A stretch of DNA of 64,000 nt from CAYLLN01 sp033762315 (lineage in GTDB: Bacteria; Planctomycetota; Planctomycetia; Pirellulales; Pirellulaceae), in contig JANRLS010000063.1 in the NCBI GenBank assembly GCA_033762315.1, positions 1-64,000 on the forward strand. Direction: 5' to 3'. How positions within the stretch are numbered: position 1 is the first letter of the stretch; every line of letters begins with the position of its first letter. The notes under the pieces were generated by a model. That model was given only the letters and a program-made list of their open reading frames with translations. It was not told where the DNA came from and did no database searches. The translations under genes were made by a program, and so were the position numbers. Below are positions 35,824 through 43,459 of this stretch, piece after piece.

Positions 35824-36917
35824 CCACCGATCCCGTTCGCGTCAGTTTCGTGGGCGCGGGAGGCATTTGCCGACAACGGCATTTGCCGGGTCTTGCGCGA
35901 ATTCCGGGGGTGCGGCTGGCCGCGGTCTGCAACCGGAGCGCGGAAAGCAGCGCGCGGGCGCGGGCCGAATGGGGATTCGAGGGGATCGAGACGGATTGGC
36001 GGCGGGTCGTGGACGATCCCTCGATCGATGCCGTTTTCATCGGCACCTGGCCCTATTTGCACCGCGAAATCTCGATCGCGGCATTGGAAGCAGGCAAGCA
36101 CGTTTTTTGCCAGGCCCGGATGTGCATGAACTGGCCCGAAGCGGTCGAAATGGTGCAGGCAGCCGACGCCCACCCGCGTCAAGTACACATGGTTTGCCCC
36201 TCACCGTTTCGCGTCCGGTGGGAGCCAACGGTGAAGTTGGCTTTGGCCTCGCCAGAGTTCGGCGCGCTCGTTTCGGTGCAAGTTCGCTCGCTCAGCGGCG
36301 TGAATCGCGATCTTGGTCAGGTTTCGTGGCGCGAGCAAAAGTCGCTCAGCGGCCTCAATATCCTGCAGGTTGGCATCTTCGCCGAAACGCTCCACGCTTG
36401 GTGCGGCGAATATGGTGAACTGACTGCTCGCACCAGGATCGAGATTCCCGAAAAGCGCGTGGCGGGCGAAGTGGTGGCGATCGACGTGCCACAGGTGACA
36501 ATCATTGCCGGCACGCTCGCCGGCGGCGAGCACTGCACCGAGCACCACAGCGGGGTCGCGACGGACGAGGAATGTTCCGAGATTGTCGTCGTTGGTTCCG
36601 AAGGGAGACTGAAGGTCGATCTGCTCGCGCAGCAAGTGCTGCTGATTCCGCATTTACCGAGCGGCGAGATGGGAACTGAAGCCAAGCTGCTCGACAAAGA
36701 GGGGCAGCCCTGGCAAGTCGAGGCGGAATTCATCGCAGCGATTCGCGCCGCTCGCCGGGGAGAAAGCTGGCGCGTCAGCCCCGATTTTCGCGAGGGGGCC
36801 CGCTACATGCGCAAGATGCAGGCGATTCACGACTCGGCCCTCAAGGGCGACTTCGTGAGCCTGGCCGATTATCCTCTCGCCGGTCCGCCACCATCCGCCG
36901 GGGGGGAATCGCGATGA
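35820..36917 (+). CDS. Gfo/Idh/MocA-like protein with altered catalytic motif
   Basis: 365 aa, no signal peptide. The NAD-binding fold is present ('VSFVGAGGICRQRHLPGLARIPG'; 'DAVFIGTWPYLHREISIAALEAGKHVFC'). Where the family has EKP it reads Gln98-Ala99-Arg100, so the catalytic Lys is absent. The C-terminal segment that normally gives the His/Asp pair reads 'LNILQVGIFAETLHAW'. It is therefore either a non-oxidoreductase, a regulator, or an enzyme with different chemistry. It is held in the operon by ATGA overlaps at both ends (35820, 36914). Contrast the exported homologue at 13043, which keeps these residues. Confidence 0.78.
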   Translation: MTTDPVRVSFVGAGGICRQRHLPGLARIPGVRLAAVCNRSAESSARARAEWGFEGIETDWRRVVDDPSIDAVFIGTWPYLHREISIAALEAGKHVFCQARMCMNWPEAVEMVQAADAHPRQVHMVCPSPFRVRWEPTVKLALASPEFGALVSVQVRSLSGVNRDLGQVSWREQKSLSGLNILQVGIFAETLHAWCGEYGELTARTRIEIPEKRVAGEVVAIDVPQVTIIAGTLAGGEHCTEHHSGVATDEECSEIVVVGSEGRLKVDLLAQQVLLIPHLPSGEMGTEAKLLDKEGQPWQVEAEFIAAIRAARRGESWRVSPDFREGARYMRKMQAIHDSALKGDFVSLADYPLAGPPPSAGGESR

Positions 36918-37990
36918 GCGGCGAATCCCAACCTGGGCCGGCGGTCGAGCTCCGCGGCATTCATAAGCAGTATGGCACGCGGCCGATTCTGGATGGCATC
37001 GACCTCAGCATCGCGCGGGGAGAAGTGCTGGTGCTCGTCGGTCCCAGCGGCAGCGGCAAAAGTACGCTGCTCAAGATTGTTTCCGGGATCGAAACGCCCG
37101 ACCGAGGGGAAGTTTGGCTGTCGGGGCGCGAGAGCACGTCGCTCCCCCCTTATCGCCGGCCGGTGCATACGGTTTTTCAGAACTACGCCCTCTTTCCGCA
37201 CTTGAATGTCGCGGCCAATGTCGCCTTTCCGCTCACGGTGGCTGGCGTTTCCGCCGCCGAGCAGCAGACGCGCGTCGCCACCGCCCTCGGCTGGGTGCGG
37301 ATGCAAAACCACGCCCAGCGGCGGATCGAATCCCTCTCCGGCGGCGAACGGCAGCGGGTCGCGCTCGCGCGGGCGCTCGTCAACGAACCGCAGTGTGTCT
37401 TGCTCGACGAGCCCCTTTCGGCGCTCGACCCGCATTTGCGTTCGGCCACGCTCGATTTGCTGGAAGAGATTCAAGCGCGACTGGGTGTGACCTATCTCTA
37501 CATCACGCATGACCGGGACGAAGCCCTGCGGCTGGGAAGGCGAATCGGCGTCCTCAATCATGGACGGATGGAGCATCTGGGGCCCCCGGAAGAGATTTAT
37601 CGCCGGCCGCGAACGGCCTTCGTCGCCTCGTTTTTGGGCAAAATCAACTGGCTCGCCGGCGAGGTGCTGGATAATGGCCCCGCGCGAGCCGTGTCGCTCG
37701 GGGGGCGTGCGATTCCCCTCAACGGACAGCCGGCGATTGCCGGGCCGTGCAAAGTGGGGGTGCGGCCCGAGGATGTATCGCTCGGGGCCGATGGCTGGCT
37801 GGCGGCACGGGTCGTCAGCCGGCAATTCGCCGGCGAATCGACGCTGCTGCGGGTGGCGCGGGCCGGCGGGACGGAAGTGCAGGTCGATCAGCGGGGGGCG
37901 TGCGAAGTGGCGGTGGGAGACGAAGTGCGGCTGGCGTGGTCCACCGAGGCGATGCACGTCTTTGCCGCCGACGCGGAGGCCGCTCCATGA
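36914..37990 (+). CDS. ABC transporter ATP-binding protein (PotA/spermidine-iron type)
   Basis: 358 aa. Walker A 'GPSGSGKST' (43-51), Q-loop 'VFQNYALFPHL', signature 'LSGGERQRVALARAL', Walker B 'CVLLDEP' and H-loop 'YITHDRDEAL' are all intact. A C-terminal TOBE/OB regulatory region follows ('VRPEDVSLG'). This is the PotA/FbpC/PhnT class, which energises import of small organic ions or iron with two permeases. ATGA overlaps join it to the preceding Gfo/Idh-like gene and to the first permease gene. Confidence 0.93.
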   Translation: MSGESQPGPAVELRGIHKQYGTRPILDGIDLSIARGEVLVLVGPSGSGKSTLLKIVSGIETPDRGEVWLSGRESTSLPPYRRPVHTVFQNYALFPHLNVAANVAFPLTVAGVSAAEQQTRVATALGWVRMQNHAQRRIESLSGGERQRVALARALVNEPQCVLLDEPLSALDPHLRSATLDLLEEIQARLGVTYLYITHDRDEALRLGRRIGVLNHGRMEHLGPPEEIYRRPRTAFVASFLGKINWLAGEVLDNGPARAVSLGGRAIPLNGQPAIAGPCKVGVRPEDVSLGADGWLAARVVSRQFAGESTLLRVARAGGTEVQVDQRGACEVAVGDEVRLAWSTEAMHVFAADAEAAP

Positions 37991-38757
37991 TTCGCGCGGG
38001 GAATGGCTGGCTGGCGGTTCCAGCGGTCGTCTATTTGGCGCTGCTATTTGCCTGCCCCGTGGCGGCGGTGCTGATGTATTCGGGCCTGACGCGCGATTTT
38101 TACGGCGGCGTCATTTGGACCCCCTCCGCTGTGGCGTGGCAAATGGCGACCGACGCAATCACGCTCCGAATCCTGGCTCGCACGCTCCTCTTGGCGGTGG
38201 GTGTCACGGCGCTGAATCTGCTTATCGCGTATCCCTGCGCGGCGCTCTTGGCGCGGTTGCCACGCGACCAACGAACCATGTGGGTGCTGGTCATCAGCTT
38301 TCCGCTGATGACGTCGCTTTTGCTGCGGACCTATGGCTGGCTGAACATCCTGCCGCTGGCGTGGCGCGGCACGCTCCCGGCGGTGGCCCTGGTGCTGGCG
38401 TGCAACTATCTCCCCTTCATGCTGCTGCCGCTGGTGAAGGCGTATGAACGGGCCGATGGGACGCTGCTGTCGGCGGCGCTCGACCTGGGAGCGACCCCCT
38501 GGCAGGCGTTCTGGCGGGTAACGCTGCCGATCACCAAGAGCGGGGCGATTTCGGGGGCCATGCTCGTCTTCATTCCGGTCACGGGAGAGTACCTCATTCC
38601 CCATTTCATCGGCGATGGCAAGGTGAGCGTCGTCGGAACGGTCGTGATGTCGAGCTTTGACCACCGCAATTGGCCCTATGCGGCGGCCTGCGCGGCGTGG
38701 CTGGCGGCGATCATCCTCGTGCCGATTGTCGTGTCGCTAGTGCGGAAAAAAGATTAG
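37987..38757 (+). CDS. ABC transporter permease (PotB type)
   Basis: 256 aa with six predicted helices. The coupling-helix EAA motif is 'SAALDLGATPWQAFWRVTLPITKSG', followed by 'VFIPVTGEYLIPHFIG', typical of PotB/PhnU-like permeases. ATG 37987 overlaps the ATPase stop (ATGA). The C-terminus 'LVRKKD' is cytoplasmic. An inverted repeat of about 120 bp separates it from the second permease gene. No substrate-binding protein gene accompanies the importer. Confidence 0.9.
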   Translation: MIRAGNGWLAVPAVVYLALLFACPVAAVLMYSGLTRDFYGGVIWTPSAVAWQMATDAITLRILARTLLLAVGVTALNLLIAYPCAALLARLPRDQRTMWVLVISFPLMTSLLLRTYGWLNILPLAWRGTLPAVALVLACNYLPFMLLPLVKAYERADGTLLSAALDLGATPWQAFWRVTLPITKSGAISGAMLVFIPVTGEYLIPHFIGDGKVSVVGTVVMSSFDHRNWPYAAACAAWLAAIILVPIVVSLVRKKD

Positions 38758-38763
38758 GAAGCA

Positions 38764-38884
38764 CGAAATCCGAAGCACGAAGCACGAAGGAAATCAGAAG
38801 CTGAAAACTACAAGATGTTTCGAACCACTCGTTTCCATCATTTCCTCATTCCGATTCGAAATTTGTTTCGTGCTTCGGATTTCG
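38764..38884. repeat. Intergenic inverted repeat with perfect 18-bp arms
   Basis: CGAAATCCGAAGCACGAA at 38764-38781 is exactly reverse-complementary to 38867-38884, with 85 bases between the arms. The left arm is followed by a further direct GAAGCACGAA copy, and the right arm by a second GGATTTCG. The element fills the 147-bp gap between two permease genes of one operon. It shares the AAGCACnAA core and palindromic layout with 2066-2195, suggesting a dispersed element family. Confidence 0.75.
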
Positions 38885-38904
38885 GATTTCGAATTTAGTC
38901 CCCC

Positions 38905-39693
38905 ATGCGTCGTTTCAATCTCACGAACTTCCTCCGCTGGCTGCCCCTGGCCGCGGTCCTCGTCGGCATGTATTTGCCGGTGGTGATGACGGCGATTTAT
39001 TCGTTCAACGCCTCGCGCATCGGCACGGTTTGGACCGGCTTCTCGCTTCAAGGATATGTCCGCTTGTGGGAGCAGGGCGATTTGTGGCAGGGGCTGGCCG
39101 CCAGTTGTCTGATTGGGAGCCTCGCCAGCACGCTGGCCGTGACCTTTGGCACGCTCGCCGCGCTCGGCCTGCGGCGGTGGAAAGCGCGGCCGCGGGCCGC
39201 GGCGCGAGGTTTGCTAACACTGCCGCTCGTCACGCCCGATGTGATTATCGCCCTGTCGCTGGCGATGTTCTTCAATGCCCTGCGGGTCGAGCAAGGGTGG
39301 ACCACGGTGGTGCTCGCGCACGGAGTGTTCTCCATCGCCTATGCGTTTGTCGTCATGAGCGGCGCGGTCGATGACCTGGACGACACGCTGTTTGCCGCCG
39401 CGCTCGACTGCGGCGCGACCCCCTGGCAAGCGTATCGCCGCGTGATCGTGCCGATTCTCGCGCCGAGCCTGGTGGTGGCGTGGCTATTCGTGTTTGCGCT
39501 CTCCTTCGACGATTTCCTCATCACGTTTTTGACCAAAGGGCCCGGTGCCGATACGCTGCCGATCAAAATCTATGCCCAGATGCGGTTTGGCATCCGGCCC
39601 GAAACGAACGCCCTCTTCGTGGTGCTCTTTCTAGTGACGCTCGGTGGCTCGCTCGCCGCCCAGCGGCTGGCGCGGGTGCGGGACATGGTCTGA
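38905..39693 (+). CDS. ABC transporter permease (PotC type)
   Basis: 262 aa, six helices, beginning 'LPLAAVLVGMYLPVVMTAIYSFNAS'. EAA motif 'AAALDCGATPWQAYRRVIVPILAPS', followed by 'LSFDDFLITFLTKGPGADTLPIKIYAQMRFGI', which is highly characteristic of PotC/YdcV-type permeases. It is the last gene of the operon and pairs with the PotB-type permease 147 bp upstream. A PotD-type binding protein would be expected next to it but is not present; the following gene is a DUF1080 protein with its own start 84 bp on. Confidence 0.9.
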   Translation: MRRFNLTNFLRWLPLAAVLVGMYLPVVMTAIYSFNASRIGTVWTGFSLQGYVRLWEQGDLWQGLAASCLIGSLASTLAVTFGTLAALGLRRWKARPRAAARGLLTLPLVTPDVIIALSLAMFFNALRVEQGWTTVVLAHGVFSIAYAFVVMSGAVDDLDDTLFAAALDCGATPWQAYRRVIVPILAPSLVVAWLFVFALSFDDFLITFLTKGPGADTLPIKIYAQMRFGIRPETNALFVVLFLVTLGGSLAAQRLARVRDMV

Positions 39694-39777
39694 TCGGGCG
39701 GTGCGTGGCTTGCGGCACGATGCGCCGGGTCGCACAATAGGGCCAATCCACTCGAACACTCTCCGGAGCCCTACCGC

Positions 39778-40761
39778 ATGATCGCGCGATTTTCTCGCTG
39801 GTTGCCACTGTTGGGTTTGCTTCTGTCGAGCACCGCGTTCGCAGCCGGGCCGACTTATGACGACCCGGCCAAAACCGACGCGGACTTTCCGTTTCAAGGG
39901 GAGTATGCCGGCAAGCTGAAGACCGAAGAGGGGGAATTGCAGGTCGGCTTGCAGGTGATTGCCCAGGGGAAGGGGAAATTTCATGTCGTCGCCTACGAAG
40001 GGGGCTTGCCCGGCGCGGGGTGGGATAAATCGAAGAAGCACCATGCCGACGGCGAAGTGAAGGACGGCGTGCTCACCGCTGTTGGCGAGGAAGGAAAGGC
40101 GACGATCAAGGATGGGGTCGCGACGATCTTCACCAAGGAGGGAACCGAATGCGGCAAGCTGGCGAAGGTGACGCGCGAAAGCCCGACGCTAGGCGCGAAG
40201 CCGCCGGAAGGGGCGGTGGTGCTATTCGACGGCAAGTCGGCAGATAGCTTCGCTGGCGGGAAAATGACCGAAGACGGCCTGCTCATGCAGGGGTGCAGTA
40301 GCAATCAAAAGTTCGGCAGTTGCAAGCTGCATATTGAGTTTCGCCTGCCGTATCAGCCCGAAGATCGCGGCCAGGCTCGCGGCAACAGCGGTATCTACGT
40401 GGGTGGGCGTTACGAGTGCCAAATGCTCGATTCGTTCGGCCTCGAAGGGAAAAACAACGAATGCGGCGGGCTCTATTCGGTGAAGGATCCCGACCTCAAC
40501 ATGTGTCTGCCGCCGCTCGTTTGGCAGACTTATGACATCGATTACACCGCCGCGAAGTATGAGGATGGCAAGCTGGTGACGAACCCGCGGGTCACGATTT
40601 CTCATAACGGCGTGGTGGTCCACAACGACGTCGAATTGCCCGGCGAGCGCTCGACCACCGCCGCCCCGAACAAGCCCGGCCCGGAGCCGGGACCGATCTA
40701 CTTGCAGAATCACGGCAACCCGGTGCGCTATCGCAACATCTGGGTGGTCGAGAAGAAGTAG
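39778..40761 (+). CDS. DUF1080 (3-keto-disaccharide hydrolase domain) exported protein
   Basis: 327 aa with a Sec signal peptide ('WLPLLGLLLSSTAFAA'). An N-terminal region of about 130 residues ('FQGEYAGKLKTEEGELQVGLQVIAQGKGKFHVVAYEGGLPG') is a separate beta domain seen with this family in planctomycetes. The C-terminal DUF1080 jelly-roll follows: 'LFDGKSADSF', 'DFR/EFRLPY'-type strand, 'GNSGIYVGGRYECQMLDSFG', 'PGPIYLQNHGNPVRYRNIWV'. Named members hydrolyse 3-keto-glucosides; others are uncharacterised. Gfo/Idh proteins, which can make 3-keto sugars, occur elsewhere in the window. Confidence 0.85.
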   Translation: MIARFSRWLPLLGLLLSSTAFAAGPTYDDPAKTDADFPFQGEYAGKLKTEEGELQVGLQVIAQGKGKFHVVAYEGGLPGAGWDKSKKHHADGEVKDGVLTAVGEEGKATIKDGVATIFTKEGTECGKLAKVTRESPTLGAKPPEGAVVLFDGKSADSFAGGKMTEDGLLMQGCSSNQKFGSCKLHIEFRLPYQPEDRGQARGNSGIYVGGRYECQMLDSFGLEGKNNECGGLYSVKDPDLNMCLPPLVWQTYDIDYTAAKYEDGKLVTNPRVTISHNGVVVHNDVELPGERSTTAAPNKPGPEPGPIYLQNHGNPVRYRNIWVVEKK

Positions 40762-40801
40762 CCTGTGGCGGGCGCTGCGCCTGCCGAGCCCCGCCGTCGC
40801 C

Positions 40802-41191
40802 ATGAACCCCAGCGAGCCGCGGCCGACCTCCGATCCGGCGGACGAATTCCCGCTTCGTCCGCTTGATTGTCCGTCGCGCGAGCAGTGGTCAGCTCGGCTG
40901 GAGCCGCCGCCACAGCCCGTGTTGCCTCCTGCGGAACCCCCTCGCCGGCCGCAATTCTCGGTCGGCGAGGTGATGATTGTGATGGTCGGGGTTGCCGTCG
41001 GCCTCGCCGGGGGCACCTGGATGCCGGCCGATATTTTCGCGGCATCATTGGGTCTGGTCACGCTGTTTGGTCTGCTGGTGGTCCACATGCATCCGCCGGA
41101 ATCGCGCCTGGCGAAGCTGATCTGGGCCACGCTGGTGCTGGCATACGTCATGGCCGTATTCGCGGCCTTGCTCAAGCCAGTGGTGGCGTAG
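40802..41191 (+). CDS. Small membrane protein, unknown
   Basis: 129 aa. A Pro/Glu-rich cytoplasmic N-terminus (about 50 residues, 'LEPPPQPVLPPAEPPRRP') precedes two or three hydrophobic helices ('VGEVMIVMVGVAVGLAGG', 'LGLVTLFGLLVVHM', 'IWATLVLAYVMAVFAAL'). No domain is recognised. It lies 40 bp after the DUF1080 gene and 57 bp before the MoaD-like gene. Confidence 0.6.
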   Translation: MNPSEPRPTSDPADEFPLRPLDCPSREQWSARLEPPPQPVLPPAEPPRRPQFSVGEVMIVMVGVAVGLAGGTWMPADIFAASLGLVTLFGLLVVHMHPPESRLAKLIWATLVLAYVMAVFAALLKPVVA

Positions 41192-41248
41192 CGCGGCGCG
41201 GAGCAACGACCGATGGCCCCGGCCGGGCGGCTGAACTACGATGCGGGA

Positions 41249-41521
41249 ATGACGATTCGCGTCGAGTTTTTTGGGATCGCGCGGCAGCGGGCGGGAGTCG
41301 CGATGGCGAGTATCGAGTTGCCCGCCGATGCGACTTTGGCCGGGGTATTCGCCGAGCTTTCCGCCCGGCTGCCGGGATTTGGCGATGGCTGCCTGCGAAA
41401 TGGCCAGCTCGCGCCGACTTTGGCCGCGAACCTGGGTGGCGAGCGATTCGTGACCGATCCGTCAACGCCGATCAACCCCGGCGATTGTCTCTTGATCTTG
41501 TCGGCCGACGCGGGGGGCTAG
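41249..41521 (+). CDS. MoaD/ThiS-family sulfur carrier protein
   Basis: 90 aa, beta-grasp fold: 'MTIRVEFFGIARQRAGVAMASIELP', 'TLAGVFAELSARLPGF', and the obligatory C-terminal Gly-Gly ('ILSADAGG') that is adenylated and thiocarboxylated by MoeB/MoaB-type enzymes. ATG 41249 is chosen as the start of the conserved fold. The aldehyde oxidoreductase gene begins at the very next base after its stop. MoaD supplies dithiolene sulfur for pyranopterin, so it is probably a dedicated carrier for the tungsten or molybdenum cofactor of that enzyme. Confidence 0.85.
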   Translation: MTIRVEFFGIARQRAGVAMASIELPADATLAGVFAELSARLPGFGDGCLRNGQLAPTLAANLGGERFVTDPSTPINPGDCLLILSADAGG

Positions 41522-43375
41522 GTGGCAATTGCGATAACTACCGAGCAACTCGCTGGACCCACCGCGGGGTATCACGGCCGGTACTTGCGGATCGACGTGA
41601 CCGCTGGCTCGGCCGGCGACATTCCGATTCCGGAGGCCGTGTTGCGGCAATTTCTGGGGGGAAGCGGACTCGGCACTTGGCTCTTGCTGCGAGAGGGAGC
41701 GGCCAGCGCTCTTCCGCTTGCGCCGGATTCGTCGCTCGCGATTGTTTTCAGCCCCTTGGTTGGCAGCCCACTGACGACGTCGGCTAAGTTCGCCGTCGTC
41801 AGCAAAAGCCCGCTCACGGGGCGGATCAACGATTCGCTCGCCAGCAGCGCGCTCGCTCTAGCCGGCAAGCGGGCCGGGGGAGACGCGATTCTGATTACCG
41901 GCCAGGCCGAGCGGCTGTCGGTGCTGATCGTTGACCATGGTCAGGCGCGGCTGGAATCGGCGGCCGATTTGGCCGGCCTGGCGTGTGGCGAGACCGAGCG
42001 GCGACTGAAGCAGCGATTCGGGGCCGACTATAGCTTCGCGGTCATCGGCCCCGCCGGCGAGCGGCTCGTCCGCTATGCGACGATTTCACATGACGGCCGT
42101 CATGCCGGCCGCGGCGGCAGCGGGGCAGTGCTCGGCGCAAAGCGGATCAAGGCGATCGCGGTTCGTGGGTCCGCGCGGGTTTCGTTCGCCCAGCCAGCAA
42201 AGCTCGCGGCCTATGCCAAGGAGCTGTCGGCCCGCTCGTTTGGCCCGGCTACCGCCAAATATCGCGAGCTGGGAACCGCCGCCAACTTGCTGGCATTTAA
42301 TCGGCTGGGAACGCTCCCCACGCGCAATTTTCAGGCCGGCAGCTTTGCCGAAGCGGAACAATTAGCCCCCGAAACGCTGTCGCTCGTTCGCGAAAAGACC
42401 CGCGCCTCGTGTGCCGCCTGCACCATCGGCTGCGAGCATATTTACGCGCTCCGTCCCGCTGAGGTCGAACTGGCCAGCGGCAAAGTGCCCGGCGGCGTCC
42501 GGCTCGAATACGAAAACCTCTTCGCCCTCGGGCCGCTGTGCGGCGTTGGCGATAGTGAAACGGTGCTGCGAGCCTCGCGGCGGTGCGACGAACTGGGGCT
42601 CGACACGATCAGCGCCGGCGGGACGATCGCCTTCGCGATGGAATGCGCCGAGCGCGGGCTGATCGATGCTCCCTGGCTGCGGTTTGGCGATGGCCAAGCG
42701 CTGCTGCGGGCTGTGGAGCTGATCGGCTGCCGCGAGGGACTGGGTGATCTGCTAGCCGAGGGAAGCCGTCGCGTGGCCGAGGCAATCGGCCAAGGATCGC
42801 TCGATTTCGCGCCGCAGGTGAAAGGGCTCGAGATTCCCGGTTATGAGCCGCGCGCCTTGCAAACGATGGCCTTGGGCTTTGCGGTCGGCACGCGGGGGGC
42901 CGACCACAATCGCAGCGGCGCGTATGAGGTCGATTTTTCGGAGCGCGCCGACCGCCGCCAGCTCACGCCCGAATCCGCGTGTCTGGCCGTCGAAACCGAG
43001 GACAAGGCGGCCCTCATGGATTCGCTGATCCTGTGCAAATTCTTGCGCGGCGTGTTCGCCGATTTCCAGGCCGAAGCAGCCGAGATGCTGCGGCTGGTTA
43101 CGGGGTGGGATGTCACTGCCGACGAATTGCGGCTGGTTGCTCAGCGCGTCGTGGCGGCGAAAAAGCTGTTCAATATTCGGGCTGGTTGGCAGCCGGAAGA
43201 GGATGTGCTTCCGCCGCGGCTGCTTTCGCAGGCGTTGCCGGGCGATCCGGCGGCTCGGCTGTCGGCCGAGCAGCTCGCGGCGGCGGTGCGGGCCTACAAT
43301 CTGGCTCGCGGCTGGTCGGCCGCCGGGTGGGTGCCGGCGGAGGAGCTGGCCCGCCTCGGCTTGGCGGAGCTGTAG
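41522..43375 (+). CDS. Aldehyde:ferredoxin oxidoreductase family protein (W/Mo-pterin)
   Basis: 617 aa from GTG 41522, directly abutting the moaD-like stop. It has the three AOR domains. 4Fe-4S ligands Cys297, Cys300 and Cys304 ('CAACTIGC') and Cys505 ('LILCKF') match the archaeal AOR spacing. N-terminal pterin contacts include 'FLGGSGLGTWLLL' and 'GRHAGRGGSGAVLGAKRIKAI'. The family oxidises aldehydes to acids with ferredoxin, usually with tungstopterin and oxygen-sensitive. Its presence beside a Mn-SOD and complex II suggests use in micro-oxic niches. The substrate is unknown and not all family members are aldehyde oxidases. Confidence 0.88.
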   Translation: MAIAITTEQLAGPTAGYHGRYLRIDVTAGSAGDIPIPEAVLRQFLGGSGLGTWLLLREGAASALPLAPDSSLAIVFSPLVGSPLTTSAKFAVVSKSPLTGRINDSLASSALALAGKRAGGDAILITGQAERLSVLIVDHGQARLESAADLAGLACGETERRLKQRFGADYSFAVIGPAGERLVRYATISHDGRHAGRGGSGAVLGAKRIKAIAVRGSARVSFAQPAKLAAYAKELSARSFGPATAKYRELGTAANLLAFNRLGTLPTRNFQAGSFAEAEQLAPETLSLVREKTRASCAACTIGCEHIYALRPAEVELASGKVPGGVRLEYENLFALGPLCGVGDSETVLRASRRCDELGLDTISAGGTIAFAMECAERGLIDAPWLRFGDGQALLRAVELIGCREGLGDLLAEGSRRVAEAIGQGSLDFAPQVKGLEIPGYEPRALQTMALGFAVGTRGADHNRSGAYEVDFSERADRRQLTPESACLAVETEDKAALMDSLILCKFLRGVFADFQAEAAEMLRLVTGWDVTADELRLVAQRVVAAKKLFNIRAGWQPEEDVLPPRLLSQALPGDPAARLSAEQLAAAVRAYNLARGWSAAGWVPAEELARLGLAEL

Positions 43376-43459
43376 CCCGCCGCTATTCTAAACGATCCCT
43401 CCCAGTCGATTGTCGTGCCGCTAGGGCCCGCGTAAGTTGTTGCCTCTATTGGATTTGTG

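Noticed and set aside
41522..43375. The AOR gene as an archaeal acquisition
   Set aside because: Its base composition and codon use look like the neighbouring genes, and no mobility gene or repeat flanks it; transfer cannot be argued from this window.
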